Assembly: GCA_019695055.1 (NCBI GenBank)
Contig: JAIBAT010000135.1
Location: 1-64,000 of the forward strand
DNA from: Candidatus Sumerlaeaceae bacterium
Lineage (GTDB): Bacteria; Sumerlaeota; Sumerlaeia; Sumerlaeales; Sumerlaeaceae
DNA: 64,000 nt
Direction: 5' to 3'
The notes under the pieces are model-generated. The model was not told the origin of the DNA. It made no database searches and was given only the letters and a program-made list of their open reading frames with translations. A program made the translations under genes and the position numbers. Numbering within the stretch: position 1 is the first letter of the stretch; each line of letters opens with the position of its first letter. Shown here piece after piece: positions 28,701 to 38,311 of the stretch.

Positions 28701-28927
28701 CAGGTAACCCTCCCGATTGAAATGGAAGGATAGTGTGCAGCACTTTCGCTTTGTGCGGCAACAAACAAATGCATTGGATGGCCAATAATCAGAGGGAGGG
28801 AACTGTTGGTAACTTATCAGAAACGTGGCCATCGCACTCGCCCCATGGGGAACCACAGCCGCGCCGAGACAGCCGGCGCATGAACTGCCTGCCGCCAGCC
28901 AGCGCGCCACAGGAAAGCGCAACTGCC

Positions 28928-30811
28928 ATGGAGGGTGACCAACAGCGCCACTCCCCCGCCGAGATAGGGCGCATCTGGAAAACTGTGTCGTGGGCCGGAC
29001 TGCTGGGAACGATATACGGCATCATATGCATGACGGGCGCGCCGCGGGTCAAGTTTCTGACGGATCTGAAGGCCACGGCTTTCGATTTTGGGCTCATCGC
29101 AGGCCTTTGCAGTTTCGCGATCGCGTTTCAGGCGGTCGGAAGTCTGCTAAACAGTCACCTCCGGCGGCGGAAGGTGCCGTGGATGATCATCACCATTGCG
29201 CACCGCCTCCTGTTTGCCGGTGTACTGGTGGCGGCTTTCGTGCTGCCGCAGGGGCACACACAAATGGCCGTCATCATCTCCGTGATATTCGTGCACGATG
29301 CGCTGGCGCAGACATCTGTGCCCATGTGGCTTTCGTGGATGACGGATCTGATTCCCGAGCGCGCGATGGGGCGTTACTGGGCGCGCCGGCAGAGATTTAT
29401 CACGATATTGAGCATCGGTGCAATGCTGGCGATTGCCTTCTATTTCAACTGGTACGAGAAGGCCGGGCAGGTGCAACTTGGTTTCCTGATATTGGGAACA
29501 ATTGGCATCGTGCTTGGCGTGACTGACATTTTATTGTTTGTGGCCGTGCCGGAGCCATCGCGCTCCGATGTCAAGGGGGCGGGGGTCTTGCACTCTCTCG
29601 CGGAACCACTTTGCGACAGAAACTATCGGCCGTTTCTCGTCTACATGAGCTATTGGCACTTTGCGATCTTTGTGTCGGCGCCGTTCTTTGGCCTCTTCAT
29701 GATCGAGAACCTCGGGTATAGCGTGATGACCTACCAGTTGCTGAACGTGGTGGGGGCCGTGGGCGTGGTACTGACGTCAAACTTCTGGGGTGTGCTGTGC
29801 GACTTGTGCGGTTATCGCCCCGTGCTGGTGGTGCTGTCCCTGGGCAAGGCAATCACGCCGCTGGCATTCATGCTCGCGCCCAAGTATGATCCGGTGGGCA
29901 TACCGTTTCTCGTTATCATGTTTTTCCTGGATGGCATTTGCAACTCGGGCTGCGCGCTGGCCACCCAGGGCGCCATGCTGAAGTTCGGCCCGCGGCACAA
30001 TCGCGCAGCTTATGTGGCCGCGGCAAATCTTCTTGCGGTGGGGATTGCGGCGGGAATATCGCCCATGCTGGCGGGGCCCATGATTGATGCGGTGAACAAA
30101 CGGGTTCAGATTGATGTTGGTTGGTACTCACTCAATGGTTTCCACCTCGCGTTCTTCCTGAGTTTTTTGCTGCGCCTCGGCAGCATTTATCTCGCTGCGA
30201 AAATTCACGAGCCGGGCTGCCTGAGCGTGGGGGCAATGTGGGCACAGGTGCGCGCGCGTAACTCGCTACGCACCATCGGCATGGTCAACCGTTTGCATGC
30301 GACGTCGCGTGAAACACAGCGACTGCGCATCATTGATGGGCTGACGGAATTGCGCCACCCGCTGGCCATTGGGGAACTCATCAGCGCCTTGGAGGATGAG
30401 AGCCGACGAGTACGCGCATCTGCAGCGGACGCACTTGGTTGGATCGGCACTTCGGACGCCACGCGGCCACTGGCCCGGGCACTAAGCGATTCGGGCTCCG
30501 GGATACAGCCAAAAGCGGCGCTGGCCCTTGGGCGTATCGGGGGAATGGAATCGCTAAAGGCCCTGCTCGCGAATCTGGTGCATGAGGATCCCGCGGCCCT
30601 GGGCGAAACGATTGATGCACTGGGCGAGCTCGGCGACGGCGCGGCGATTGTGCCGCTCATCTGCCTTTTTCACGAAACAAACAATGAGGCATTGCGCAAC
30701 CGCATAGCGACGGCACTCGGCCGATTGTCGTCTATGAACTCGGTGGATGAGGTCATGGACGCGCTTGGCGACGAGCGCAAGTTCACGCGCCCTGCGCCTG
30801 CAATGGGTTGA
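28928..30811 (+). CDS. MFS transporter fused to C-terminal HEAT repeats
   Basis: About 627 residues. Residues 10-460 form a twelve-helix MFS-type transporter with [21 protein letters not shown] in the loop after helix 4 and a matching DLCGYRP loop after helix 8. Residues about 485-620 carry four to five HEAT/PBS-lyase-type repeats, for example [40 protein letters not shown] and [17 protein letters not shown]. The repeats face the cytoplasm and should bind a partner. The start is uncertain: ATG 28928 places the protein just before the first helix, while ATG 28880 and 28733 are in frame. The substrate is unknown. The fusion is uncommon. Confidence 0.82.
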   Translation: MEGDQQRHSPAEIGRIWKTVSWAGLLGTIYGIICMTGAPRVKFLTDLKATAFDFGLIAGLCSFAIAFQAVGSLLNSHLRRRKVPWMIITIAHRLLFAGVLVAAFVLPQGHTQMAVIISVIFVHDALAQTSVPMWLSWMTDLIPERAMGRYWARRQRFITILSIGAMLAIAFYFNWYEKAGQVQLGFLILGTIGIVLGVTDILLFVAVPEPSRSDVKGAGVLHSLAEPLCDRNYRPFLVYMSYWHFAIFVSAPFFGLFMIENLGYSVMTYQLLNVVGAVGVVLTSNFWGVLCDLCGYRPVLVVLSLGKAITPLAFMLAPKYDPVGIPFLVIMFFLDGICNSGCALATQGAMLKFGPRHNRAAYVAAANLLAVGIAAGISPMLAGPMIDAVNKRVQIDVGWYSLNGFHLAFFLSFLLRLGSIYLAAKIHEPGCLSVGAMWAQVRARNSLRTIGMVNRLHATSRETQRLRIIDGLTELRHPLAIGELISALEDESRRVRASAADALGWIGTSDATRPLARALSDSGSGIQPKAALALGRIGGMESLKALLANLVHEDPAALGETIDALGELGDGAAIVPLICLFHETNNEALRNRIATALGRLSSMNSVDEVMDALGDERKFTRPAPAMG

Positions 30812-30876
30812 GTGGGCATAAGGCCAACTCGCCATTTGTAATTTAAGGTAACCGGATTGGGAGGGAGGGTAAAGCC

Positions 30877-31227
30877 ATGAAAATGAGGTCAAGGTGGTTC
30901 TATGGAACGGTGATTGCCGGACTAGTCCTAATGGTGCTCGGGGCAGTGGATCCTTTGGAAGGGTCGCTGGTGATTCTTGCTGGCAGCGCCCTTGTGGCCG
31001 TCGGCGCGTTACTCTGCCACAGCAGGTCTCAACGGGTGGCTTGGTGGGCTCTGGGGCTAACGTCTACCGGCGTAGCACTGATGATTGTGCTGAGCCAGTT
31101 GGGCGGCCTGGGAGGATCGCGTGGCGTATCCGTTTGGTGGGGTTTGCTGTTACTGCCCTACCCGATTGGCTGGCTGCTGGGAATTGCCGCCGCAACGCGG
31201 ACATTGCTTCGGGCACGCCATCCTTAA
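30877..31227 (+). CDS. Small four-helix membrane protein, unknown
   Basis: 116 residues with four predicted membrane helices and little soluble sequence. I do not recognise a family. GGGAGGG (30859-30870 region) lies at good distance before ATG 30877, which supports translation. It follows the MFS-HEAT gene by 65 bases on the same strand. Its stop codon overlaps the stop of the convergent small gene. Confidence 0.6.
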   Translation: MKMRSRWFYGTVIAGLVLMVLGAVDPLEGSLVILAGSALVAVGALLCHSRSQRVAWWALGLTSTGVALMIVLSQLGGLGGSRGVSVWWGLLLLPYPIGWLLGIAAATRTLLRARHP

Positions 31228-31472
31228 TCCATCGGGGGTAATTCTGCCTCGCGCTGTTCCCGTTTAGATTTGGCGTCTGTGTACTTAGAGCCTAAAGAGG
31301 GCGACCTGCGTCGTTCGAGTGCGGCCACGTATTCGGAAGTAATAAACACCAGAATCCAAACCGGCCAACCATAGAAGATCAAAATTGGAACGAGGCCCTT
31401 GCCCAAGTCTGTCATAGCACCGACAATACTCATGGCCAGCACAATGAGTAGAAATCTGCTGAAAAGGGTCAT
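31224..31472 (-). CDS. Small membrane protein, unknown
   Basis: About 82 residues from ATG 31472 with two hydrophobic segments (RFLLIVLAMSIVGAM and LVPILIFYGWPVWILVFI) and a charged cytoplasmic tail. TTG 31511 in frame would add 13 residues. There is no strong ribosome site and no family match, so this is a tentative gene. It converges with the four-helix gene (overlapping stops) and is divergent from ddl. Confidence 0.45.
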   Translation of the reverse strand: MTLFSRFLLIVLAMSIVGAMTDLGKGLVPILIFYGWPVWILVFITSEYVAALERRRSPSLGSKYTDAKSKREQREAELPPMD

Positions 31473-31669
31473 GTTCACCCGATTGCTGAGTGCGGCAAGC
31501 CAATCAGTCAATTTGTTTCAAGAATTCGAGACACCGATTTAAATCCAAGAACCCACCGGTTGCTCTCGCCTCCCTCCAATTCTACCTTAAAAATCACAGA
31601 AACCAAACAAGACTATTTCCTGACTGTAGAAAGGCGCTGGCACCATTTCCCGTTGTCGAGGTTCTGCGA

Positions 31670-32749
31670 TTGAAGAAGATCTGGGTTCTCTGCGGGGGCC
31701 CTTCCACGGAGTTTGAGGTTTCGGTCAATTCCGGCCGGGTGATTTGCGAGGAGATTGACCTGAAGAAGAACCGGGTTCGGCCCGTGGTGATCACGCGGCT
31801 GGGGCGTTGGATCATCGGGGGACGCGAATTGGCCTCGGAGGCCGACCGCACCTACCTCGACGCCTATTTCGAGCGAGCAACGTCACCCAATATGACGGTT
31901 TCCAGCGCCAACATATCAGCGGCGCTCAAACAGATGACCACTGAACATGTGGATTGCGCAGTCCTGGCCTTACACGGGCAGTATGGCGAGGATGGGCGCA
32001 TGCAGGGATTCCTCGAAATGGCGGGAATCCCCTACACCGGGGCACGATGTCTTTCGTCGGCCCTGGCGTTCAACAAAATCCTGTCGCTGGATGTGTTTCG
32101 CCGCGCGGGGTTGACCACCCCCAAGGGTGTTCACATTACCAAAACTAATCGAAAGGCGGCGGTTGCAGCCGCCAAGGAACTGGCGTATCCCGTGTTCGTG
32201 AAACCGGTGTGCGGTGGATCAAGCGTGGGCTTGACCTTGGTTCACAAGGCCTCGGAACTGAACGCGGCCATTGATGCCGCACTGACAACGGACGAGGAAG
32301 CCCTTGTGGAATCGCGGGTGGACGGCGTCGAGGTTTCCTGTGGGGTTCTGGATGTGGTCAAGGGGGACAAGGTGGAAACTATCACCCTGCCGCCAACGGA
32401 GATCCGACCCATGGAGGCAGAGTTTTTCGACTATACCGCAAAATACGTGGCTGGGAAATCGAAGGAAATCACGCCCGCAGACCTGCCCAAGAAGGTCCTT
32501 GCGGCAATCCAGGAATGCGCCCTGAACGCACACCGGGCTCTGGGATGCGAGGGAGTGTCGCGGACGGACATGATCATTCCGTCCAAGGAACCGCGGACAC
32601 CGGTGGTGCTGGAGACCAACACGCTGCCAGGCATGACGCGGACGTCTTTGCTGCCCCAACAGTGCGCGGCCACGGGAATCAAGTTTGGGGAGTTCGTGCA
32701 GGGAATGATCGACCACGCCATCCATCGGCACAAGACACGACGACATTAG
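31670..32749 (+). CDS. ddl: D-alanine--D-alanine ligase
   Basis: 359 residues of the ATP-grasp Ddl type. The N-terminal domain has IWVLCGGPSTEFEVSVNSG (normally GGxSxExEVSxxSG) and ALHGQYGEDGRMQGFLEMAGIPYTG. The ATP loop is VFVKPVCGGSSVGLTLV. The metal and substrate end is SRTDMIIP and VLETNTLPGMTRTSLLPQ. It joins two D-alanines for peptidoglycan precursors in the cytoplasm. The start is TTG 31670, with GAGG (31658-31661) at proper distance; the longer open frame from 31490 holds no family sequence. The gene is not in a mur/fts cluster here. Confidence 0.93.
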   Translation: MKKIWVLCGGPSTEFEVSVNSGRVICEEIDLKKNRVRPVVITRLGRWIIGGRELASEADRTYLDAYFERATSPNMTVSSANISAALKQMTTEHVDCAVLALHGQYGEDGRMQGFLEMAGIPYTGARCLSSALAFNKILSLDVFRRAGLTTPKGVHITKTNRKAAVAAAKELAYPVFVKPVCGGSSVGLTLVHKASELNAAIDAALTTDEEALVESRVDGVEVSCGVLDVVKGDKVETITLPPTEIRPMEAEFFDYTAKYVAGKSKEITPADLPKKVLAAIQECALNAHRALGCEGVSRTDMIIPSKEPRTPVVLETNTLPGMTRTSLLPQQCAATGIKFGEFVQGMIDHAIHRHKTRRH

Positions 32750-32830
32750 ATGCGCCCCGGCCAGTCGAAGGCTTGCCCACCTGCCGATTTCTGATGATTT
32801 TCCCGACAGGCTGGCAATATTTGGGTGCAA

Positions 32831-34888
32831 ATGAAAGAGTATGGCGATTTTGAGCTGAACTCTGCCGATGCCATTTTTCAGCAGGGTCTGGACCTGCTGG
32901 AATGCGACCACTTTGAGGAGGCGCTACGGGCGTTCGACTTTGTCGTCAGCCAGCAGCCTTACAATGCTGATGCCTTTTTTCACCGCGGCATTGCGTTGGT
33001 GAACCTGAACAGGAGCGACGAGGCGGCGGGGGCATTCAAGATCGCGGTGGAGCTTGCCCCGACGGAGGCCCTCTTTCACACACACTTTGGCTATGCCCTG
33101 ATGCTTTCGAGCAAGCTCGTGGATGCGATTGAACAGTTTGACAAGGCCTTGGAATTGTCGCCTGACAACTACCAGAACAAGATTTACAAGGCGTGCGCCT
33201 TGGCGGAAAATCGCAACCTACATGGTGCCCGGGCGTTGCTGAAGGAAGTGCTCGAAGAGCACCCTGATGACCTGGATGCCCGACGCAATCACGGGAACAT
33301 TGCCGCGGCAATGGGCGATGATGAACTGGCGATTGAGGAATACTCCGTGGTGCTGCGAAAGCAGCCAAACAATCTCGATGTACTGCGTCGGCGTGCGGAG
33401 ATCTTCCAGCGGCAATCGAGGCAGGACGACGCAATCCGGGCTTACCGCGAAATCGTGGCAATCGATCCGCGCGACCGGACAACGTGGATGACGCTCGTGC
33501 GTGTCCTTGGGGAAACAGGCGACCGCCCGGCGGTGATTGCCCACGCAACGGAGGCCATCGACCTTGGCCACGAGACGGCGGAAATTTACGTGATGCGCGG
33601 CAAGGCACTGCTGGAGCAAAAGCAGACGGAGCAGTCCATAACGGACCTGCGCCGGGCACGGGAGCTGAATGATCGGCTGCCAGAGGCGCACCACCTTCTG
33701 TCACGTGCTTTCATGGAGTCGGGTCGGCTGGGACAAGCCGTGAAGTGCGCAAGCCGGGCGCTACAACTTAATCCACGGGACATCCGTTTCCTGTTGATGA
33801 AGGCGGCGCTTCACCACCGCCTCGGGGAGTACGACGCAGAGTTCCAATACCTGACCGCGATCGCCGCGGAGATTCCCGGTGATTTCGAGATCACTCGACG
33901 CACCGTGGAGAACCACCTCCTGCGCAAGCAACCGCAACAAGCTGTGACCGTGCTCGAGGAGTTTCTTGGCAAGGATCCCGACCACTCACGGGCACTGCTC
34001 CTGTTTTCGGAACTGAACGAACGCCTCGGGAACGTGGGCCAAACGCTGTGGGCGTACCGCCGAATTTTCAGCCAAAAGCAGGTCGAAGTGGAGGCCTTTC
34101 TGGCGTTTGCGCGTTTTCTGGTCAGGCAGGCCGACACCAATCAGGCACTTCAGGTTCTGGATCGCGGTGCGGCAATCTACCGCGACCACGCGGCCATCCA
34201 CCTTTGGCGGGCGGAGATATATCACTCGCTGGGGCGCCATGAGGAGTGCATCGCGAGGATACAGGAATTCGGGCCGGGGCCTGTACGGGCGCCTGCCATG
34301 TACTGGCTGCTGGGCAAGAGTTACTACGCCATTGGCGGTTTCCAGCAGGCGCTGAAAGCATTTGGCGAGGCGCGAAAGCACGAGGAACAAGCGGGACGTG
34401 CCAGTGTGCCGCCATTTCGGTGTCTTGTGGCTGAGGCATGGACACTCCATCACCTTGGGCGCACCGGCGAAGGCATCGCACTGCTCGGAAGGTACGCGGG
34501 GAAATTCGACCAGTTTGAGCGGGAGTACCACGAGGTTCTCGGCGAACTCTATGAAAACGCCGGGACGCCGGAGCGGGCTCTGGAAGTCTACTCCGAGGGA
34601 TTGCGAAAATATCCAAAGGCCGCAACACTGCACTATCGCATGGCGCGAACCGCTGCGGCCACAGCCGATCGCAAACTCCTAATCAAGCATCTGGATGCCG
34701 CCGTTGCTAATGATGGCACGCTGGCGGATACTGCGGCAAATGATCCCGTTTTCCAAAAATTCGCTTATAGCCCATCCCTCAACCGGGTATTGGGTTTCCG
34801 CTTTTACCGTCGGCGGGCGAAGCTGCTCACGTTGATGGGGCTGTGGATTGTGGCGCTTCTGGTAACGGTTTACCTGGCGAATCATTGA
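32831..34888 (+). CDS. TPR-repeat protein with C-terminal membrane anchor
   Basis: 685 residues. From about 10 to 620 the protein is built of tandem tetratricopeptide repeats (for example EEALRAFDFVVSQQPYNADA and DAIEQFDKALELSPDN). The last 20 residues (LLTLMGLWIVALLVTVYLANH) form a single membrane helix, so the repeats should lie in the cytoplasm, tail-anchored. No enzymatic domain is seen. Such proteins serve as scaffolds for envelope, secretion or glycan complexes. ATG 32831 is preferred; GTG 32825 is also in frame. The 3' end overlaps the convergent GT87 gene by 62 bases. It follows ddl after 81 bases. Confidence 0.85.
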   Translation: MKEYGDFELNSADAIFQQGLDLLECDHFEEALRAFDFVVSQQPYNADAFFHRGIALVNLNRSDEAAGAFKIAVELAPTEALFHTHFGYALMLSSKLVDAIEQFDKALELSPDNYQNKIYKACALAENRNLHGARALLKEVLEEHPDDLDARRNHGNIAAAMGDDELAIEEYSVVLRKQPNNLDVLRRRAEIFQRQSRQDDAIRAYREIVAIDPRDRTTWMTLVRVLGETGDRPAVIAHATEAIDLGHETAEIYVMRGKALLEQKQTEQSITDLRRARELNDRLPEAHHLLSRAFMESGRLGQAVKCASRALQLNPRDIRFLLMKAALHHRLGEYDAEFQYLTAIAAEIPGDFEITRRTVENHLLRKQPQQAVTVLEEFLGKDPDHSRALLLFSELNERLGNVGQTLWAYRRIFSQKQVEVEAFLAFARFLVRQADTNQALQVLDRGAAIYRDHAAIHLWRAEIYHSLGRHEECIARIQEFGPGPVRAPAMYWLLGKSYYAIGGFQQALKAFGEARKHEEQAGRASVPPFRCLVAEAWTLHHLGRTGEGIALLGRYAGKFDQFEREYHEVLGELYENAGTPERALEVYSEGLRKYPKAATLHYRMARTAAATADRKLLIKHLDAAVANDGTLADTAANDPVFQKFAYSPSLNRVLGFRFYRRRAKLLTLMGLWIVALLVTVYLANH

Positions 34889-36158
34889 CGCAACCGGCAG
34901 CAACTGCGAGACACTGCAGGTAGAGGCCAAGCACGGGTAGCAATTTGATGGACATTCCAGGTATGCCCGCCCCTGACCGAAACATCTCCGAACCAAAATT
35001 CCATGGAACAGCGGCCATGATGGCCCACAAACAGGTTTGCGCCACACTGGGTACATTTCGGGTCTCAAGTGCATTTCGCATCAGCCATGCCATGGGTAGC
35101 AGCAACAGAATCAGGTAGTGATCCCAGAGAAGAGACGGGATCAGGAGTGAAAGTAGAATCGTGCATTGAAACAGTGCCTGTTCCGAAAGCGTCATGGTCC
35201 TGGGCGAACCCAGAGGCCGAAGAGCACTTCGGGATTTCCACCACGCCGCCACAATCAGGAGAAGAAGGGCGGCGGTTGCGACTCGGGTAGCCGTATTGGC
35301 AGCTTCCTGGGAAAGGGCGAGCCATGGCTGCGTGATGCCGTTGTCCGCCACCATCAGGTGGGTGAACAGCGAATTCAGACTTTGGTTCGACGGTTCCTTC
35401 CAGAAGATCGCCTTGTATTGCTCAAAGGTCGAATGACCGTAGCCCATCTGGCGAAGCATGGGCAGGAAGTCGAGGTGGATGTCCCACCCCACGCAAATCA
35501 GCGAAATGGCAATGCATGCAGCGGCACTTGCGACCATTGTTGCTGCCGCGCGCCAGCGGGCCACGGCAATAAAGTAGAAAATGAACAGGGCCGGCGAAAG
35601 CTTATAAACGGCAGCGAACCCAAGGACCGCGCCTGCTGCGACGTCGCGACCCCGCATCAGCAAGGCCAGGGCGCCACAGTAGGAAAGGAGTAAGACGAAG
35701 TTGAGTTGGCCCGCAGTCAAGGTTCGCACCACAGGAAAGTTGAGAGCCGCCGCAACAAGAAGAGCCCCGATTGCCCTGAGGCGGGATTCAGGAAAGAGAC
35801 TGCCAGCCATGATCCAGAGGCATGCGAGGAGCATTGCCTGATTCAAACAGAACCAAACCACGGACGCCGCGGGAAACGGCAGGGGATGAAGAAAGATCAT
35901 CGAAAGGCCAGTAAACGGAAGATATACATACGGGTTAATGGCTGCATCCCGCATTCCCGCACGATGGGCCTGCAGCAGAAGATTTTCTGCCGGGTAGGGA
36001 CTCTCCCGCTCTGCGAGCGCCTGAATTCCGAGATAAATGTGTCGAAAGTCGTTGTCGTGGCGGCCATGAAAGGCGAACCAGCCGGGAATGGTAAGATAAA
36101 GGGTCAACCCGAGGAGCAAAACAACAAGCGTTGCTGGCTGTCGCGTGGAAGGGCTCAT
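34827..36158 (-). CDS. GT87-type (DUF2029) polyprenyl-phosphate-dependent glycosyltransferase
   Basis: 443 residues with about ten membrane helices. The first outer loop has GRHDNDFRHIYLGIQALAE, the Asp-rich catalytic site of the GT-C fold, followed by INPYVYLPFTGL, typical of DUF2029/GT87. The known GT87 enzymes are polyprenyl-phosphomannose-dependent mannosyltransferases. ATG 36158 overlaps the stop of the preceding gene in ATGA (36155-36158), so translation is coupled. The C-terminal 20 codons are antisense to the end of the TPR gene. Together with the next gene it forms a glycan-assembly pair. Confidence 0.85.
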   Translation of the reverse strand: MSPSTRQPATLVVLLLGLTLYLTIPGWFAFHGRHDNDFRHIYLGIQALAERESPYPAENLLLQAHRAGMRDAAINPYVYLPFTGLSMIFLHPLPFPAASVVWFCLNQAMLLACLWIMAGSLFPESRLRAIGALLVAAALNFPVVRTLTAGQLNFVLLLSYCGALALLMRGRDVAAGAVLGFAAVYKLSPALFIFYFIAVARWRAAATMVASAAACIAISLICVGWDIHLDFLPMLRQMGYGHSTFEQYKAIFWKEPSNQSLNSLFTHLMVADNGITQPWLALSQEAANTATRVATAALLLLIVAAWWKSRSALRPLGSPRTMTLSEQALFQCTILLSLLIPSLLWDHYLILLLLPMAWLMRNALETRNVPSVAQTCLWAIMAAVPWNFGSEMFRSGAGIPGMSIKLLPVLGLYLQCLAVAAGCVNDSPGKPLPEAPQSTAPST

Positions 36159-38311
36159 TTGGAGGCTGTCACGTCCCACCTGTATATGGATACTCCGGGA
36201 GGAATTGTATGACGGTTGGTTTCATGGCGCTTCAGGAACGATTCGAGAATCTCCCATTCCGCGGAGGAGAAGCGTGGCTTAAAGTAGCGGTCTTTTTGTC
36301 CGCCGGCGGAAAGTTCAGCGTCGTTGACCAAAATGCATGCGACTTTCTCCTTCCTCAGGGCAGCCTCAAGATCCTCAACGGACTTGCAGTTGTGTTGGCG
36401 CAGGAAGTACGCCGCAGCAGGGGTGTCGAACCAATCGCTCCAAATCGCACGGAAATTTGCGCCGTAAATTCGGTGTTCGCCCACAAGGAGAACTTTCTCG
36501 TCGGGTTGCACGGTCTCGTTGAGTTTCTGGTAGGCCTGCCAGTAATTCAGCGACTCGCTCATGTAACGTTCGCGGGAGTTTCCACCCAGCAGATACTCCA
36601 GAGTCGGGGGCGCCACACGGGTGTACTCCTGCTGCACTCCCCAGGATAGGCCATATGCGACGGACATTGTGAGCGCCCCGGCCGCCACACGAAATGCCGA
36701 TAGTCTGGTGTCTGAAGCCAGATAAAGCAAAAAGCAAAAGACTGCGGGAAGCACGAGAGGAATCCAGGTCATAAGCATGCGGTTGCTCTGATAGGTGAAG
36801 AACCACAGGACATAGTAGACAAGGGCCAGAACGGTGGACCAGACAACAGGGCGTGATTCCGGTCGCCCGCGCAACACGGCAATGCCGGCAACACCAGCAA
36901 TCAGCAGGACAAGCAACCACGGGCCAAGGTAGTTGTTCTCATAGCGGTAGAACTGGAAGGTTGCGTCCATCGGAGACAGGCAAAGATTGAGCAAAGACTT
37001 TGGCAAACCCTTCTCCGCCATTTTCGCGGCATAGAATTGGGTGTTTCCGGAGGACCACTCGCCACCACCAAAAACTCCATGGGCGAGCGGATAAAATGGA
37101 TTTCCGGTCAACTGGAAATTCTTCAGGTACCAGACTCCCCCCGTAAGAAACGCCGGGATGGTCCATGCCACGGCGCACTTCCCGGGGCTGCGGGATGATC
37201 CTGGTGGCATGCGACCACCAACAATTTCGGTAAGCCCAATGACACCCACCAGCACTGCCAGCGGCCCGGCCGTGTACTTTGTTCCCATCAAGCCGCCCGC
37301 AAGCAACCCAGCCACGGCGAATGCACTGACCGTTCCTCCACGTGAAGCCAGAAGTACCGCATAAAGGGCCACGAGAAGGAACAACGTCACAGCATGATCA
37401 ATAAAGGGCCAGGAAGCCACCACAAACGAGACCGGAACCGCCGCGTAGGCCAATCCGACAACAGCGCGTACTGTGGACAGGCTACATCCGTCCGCCGCCG
37501 GGAACAGTGGCTCTGCAAATCGCCGACAGAATGCGAGCACCGCCAGGCATGAGATTATCATGACAGTGAAGTGCATGAGTTGGGCCGCCTCGGGTGCGGC
37601 GCAACTCATGGCAACCAGAAAATGCATTTCGACAAGGAACGGGAAGTTACTCGCTGAGTTGAGTGGAAGGTAGCCAATACGCCCGTTCTTAAGGTACTCT
37701 TGCAATGCCCCGAGGTGATAGCGAACCGCATCCGACTGGGACGGCGGAACGAGGGCATAACAGGCGCCCATAAGAATCGCCACAATTCCGAAAACAGACA
37801 GCGCATTGCGTGCTCGATACGCACCAAGGGGGCGGCGAAGCACTCGTGGCAGGGATCGCACGGCAGCAAGTATCGGCTTGGGCCAGAAACCGGGAAGCAA
37901 AACCCATGCGCTTACCCAGGGACCACAAAACACCGTCCCTGTCGCAAGAGTCGCAAGTCCGAGCATTACAAAACCAACCGAGAAGTTGAACACTGTTTGC
38001 TCGAGGGGTTGCAGACTCGCCAAACCGAGCCTCACCGTTAAGAACGAACCTACGCAAATCGCAGACGAAAGCCAAAGCCCCCAAACAGCAATTGCGACAA
38101 CGGGGACGTTAAAATGGGCGAAGGTATCGGTTCTCTTCAGGAGCGTCCCAAGTAGGGTAAGGTCCTTTAGCGGCGTCAGGGCTGCGGCGCGGCTGGCGTC
38201 CGTCGCGCCGATCTGCGCCCACCCGATCACCCCCAGAGCCGCGGCCGCCATCGCCAGTGCCCCGAGTAGTGGATACACGCTTCCGCCCCGATTTGGTTCC
38301 GGTTCGTTCAT
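36155..38311 (-). CDS. GT-C-like polytopic membrane glycosyltransferase with C-terminal soluble domain
   Basis: About 718 residues. Some twelve to fourteen membrane helices cover residues 15-560. The loop after the fifth or so helix has PPSQSDAVRYHLGALQEYLKNG, a GT-C type acidic site with a following His. The last 150 residues (from about YMSESLNYWQAYQKLNE) form a soluble domain. The start is ambiguous: ATG 38311 or ATG 38344, both inside the D-aminoacylase frame. The function is likely sugar transfer to a surface glycan or lipid, but a flippase-like role is possible. It is coupled to the GT87 gene by ATGA. Confidence 0.7.
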   Translation of the reverse strand: MNEPEPNRGGSVYPLLGALAMAAAALGVIGWAQIGATDASRAAALTPLKDLTLLGTLLKRTDTFAHFNVPVVAIAVWGLWLSSAICVGSFLTVRLGLASLQPLEQTVFNFSVGFVMLGLATLATGTVFCGPWVSAWVLLPGFWPKPILAAVRSLPRVLRRPLGAYRARNALSVFGIVAILMGACYALVPPSQSDAVRYHLGALQEYLKNGRIGYLPLNSASNFPFLVEMHFLVAMSCAAPEAAQLMHFTVMIISCLAVLAFCRRFAEPLFPAADGCSLSTVRAVVGLAYAAVPVSFVVASWPFIDHAVTLFLLVALYAVLLASRGGTVSAFAVAGLLAGGLMGTKYTAGPLAVLVGVIGLTEIVGGRMPPGSSRSPGKCAVAWTIPAFLTGGVWYLKNFQLTGNPFYPLAHGVFGGGEWSSGNTQFYAAKMAEKGLPKSLLNLCLSPMDATFQFYRYENNYLGPWLLVLLIAGVAGIAVLRGRPESRPVVWSTVLALVYYVLWFFTYQSNRMLMTWIPLVLPAVFCFLLYLASDTRLSAFRVAAGALTMSVAYGLSWGVQQEYTRVAPPTLEYLLGGNSRERYMSESLNYWQAYQKLNETVQPDEKVLLVGEHRIYGANFRAIWSDWFDTPAAAYFLRQHNCKSVEDLEAALRKEKVACILVNDAELSAGGQKDRYFKPRFSSAEWEILESFLKRHETNRHTIPPGVSIYRWDVTASK

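Noticed and set aside
31490-31669. N-terminal extension of ddl from 31490
   Set aside because: The 60 added residues match nothing in the family, and TTG 31670 has a good ribosome site.
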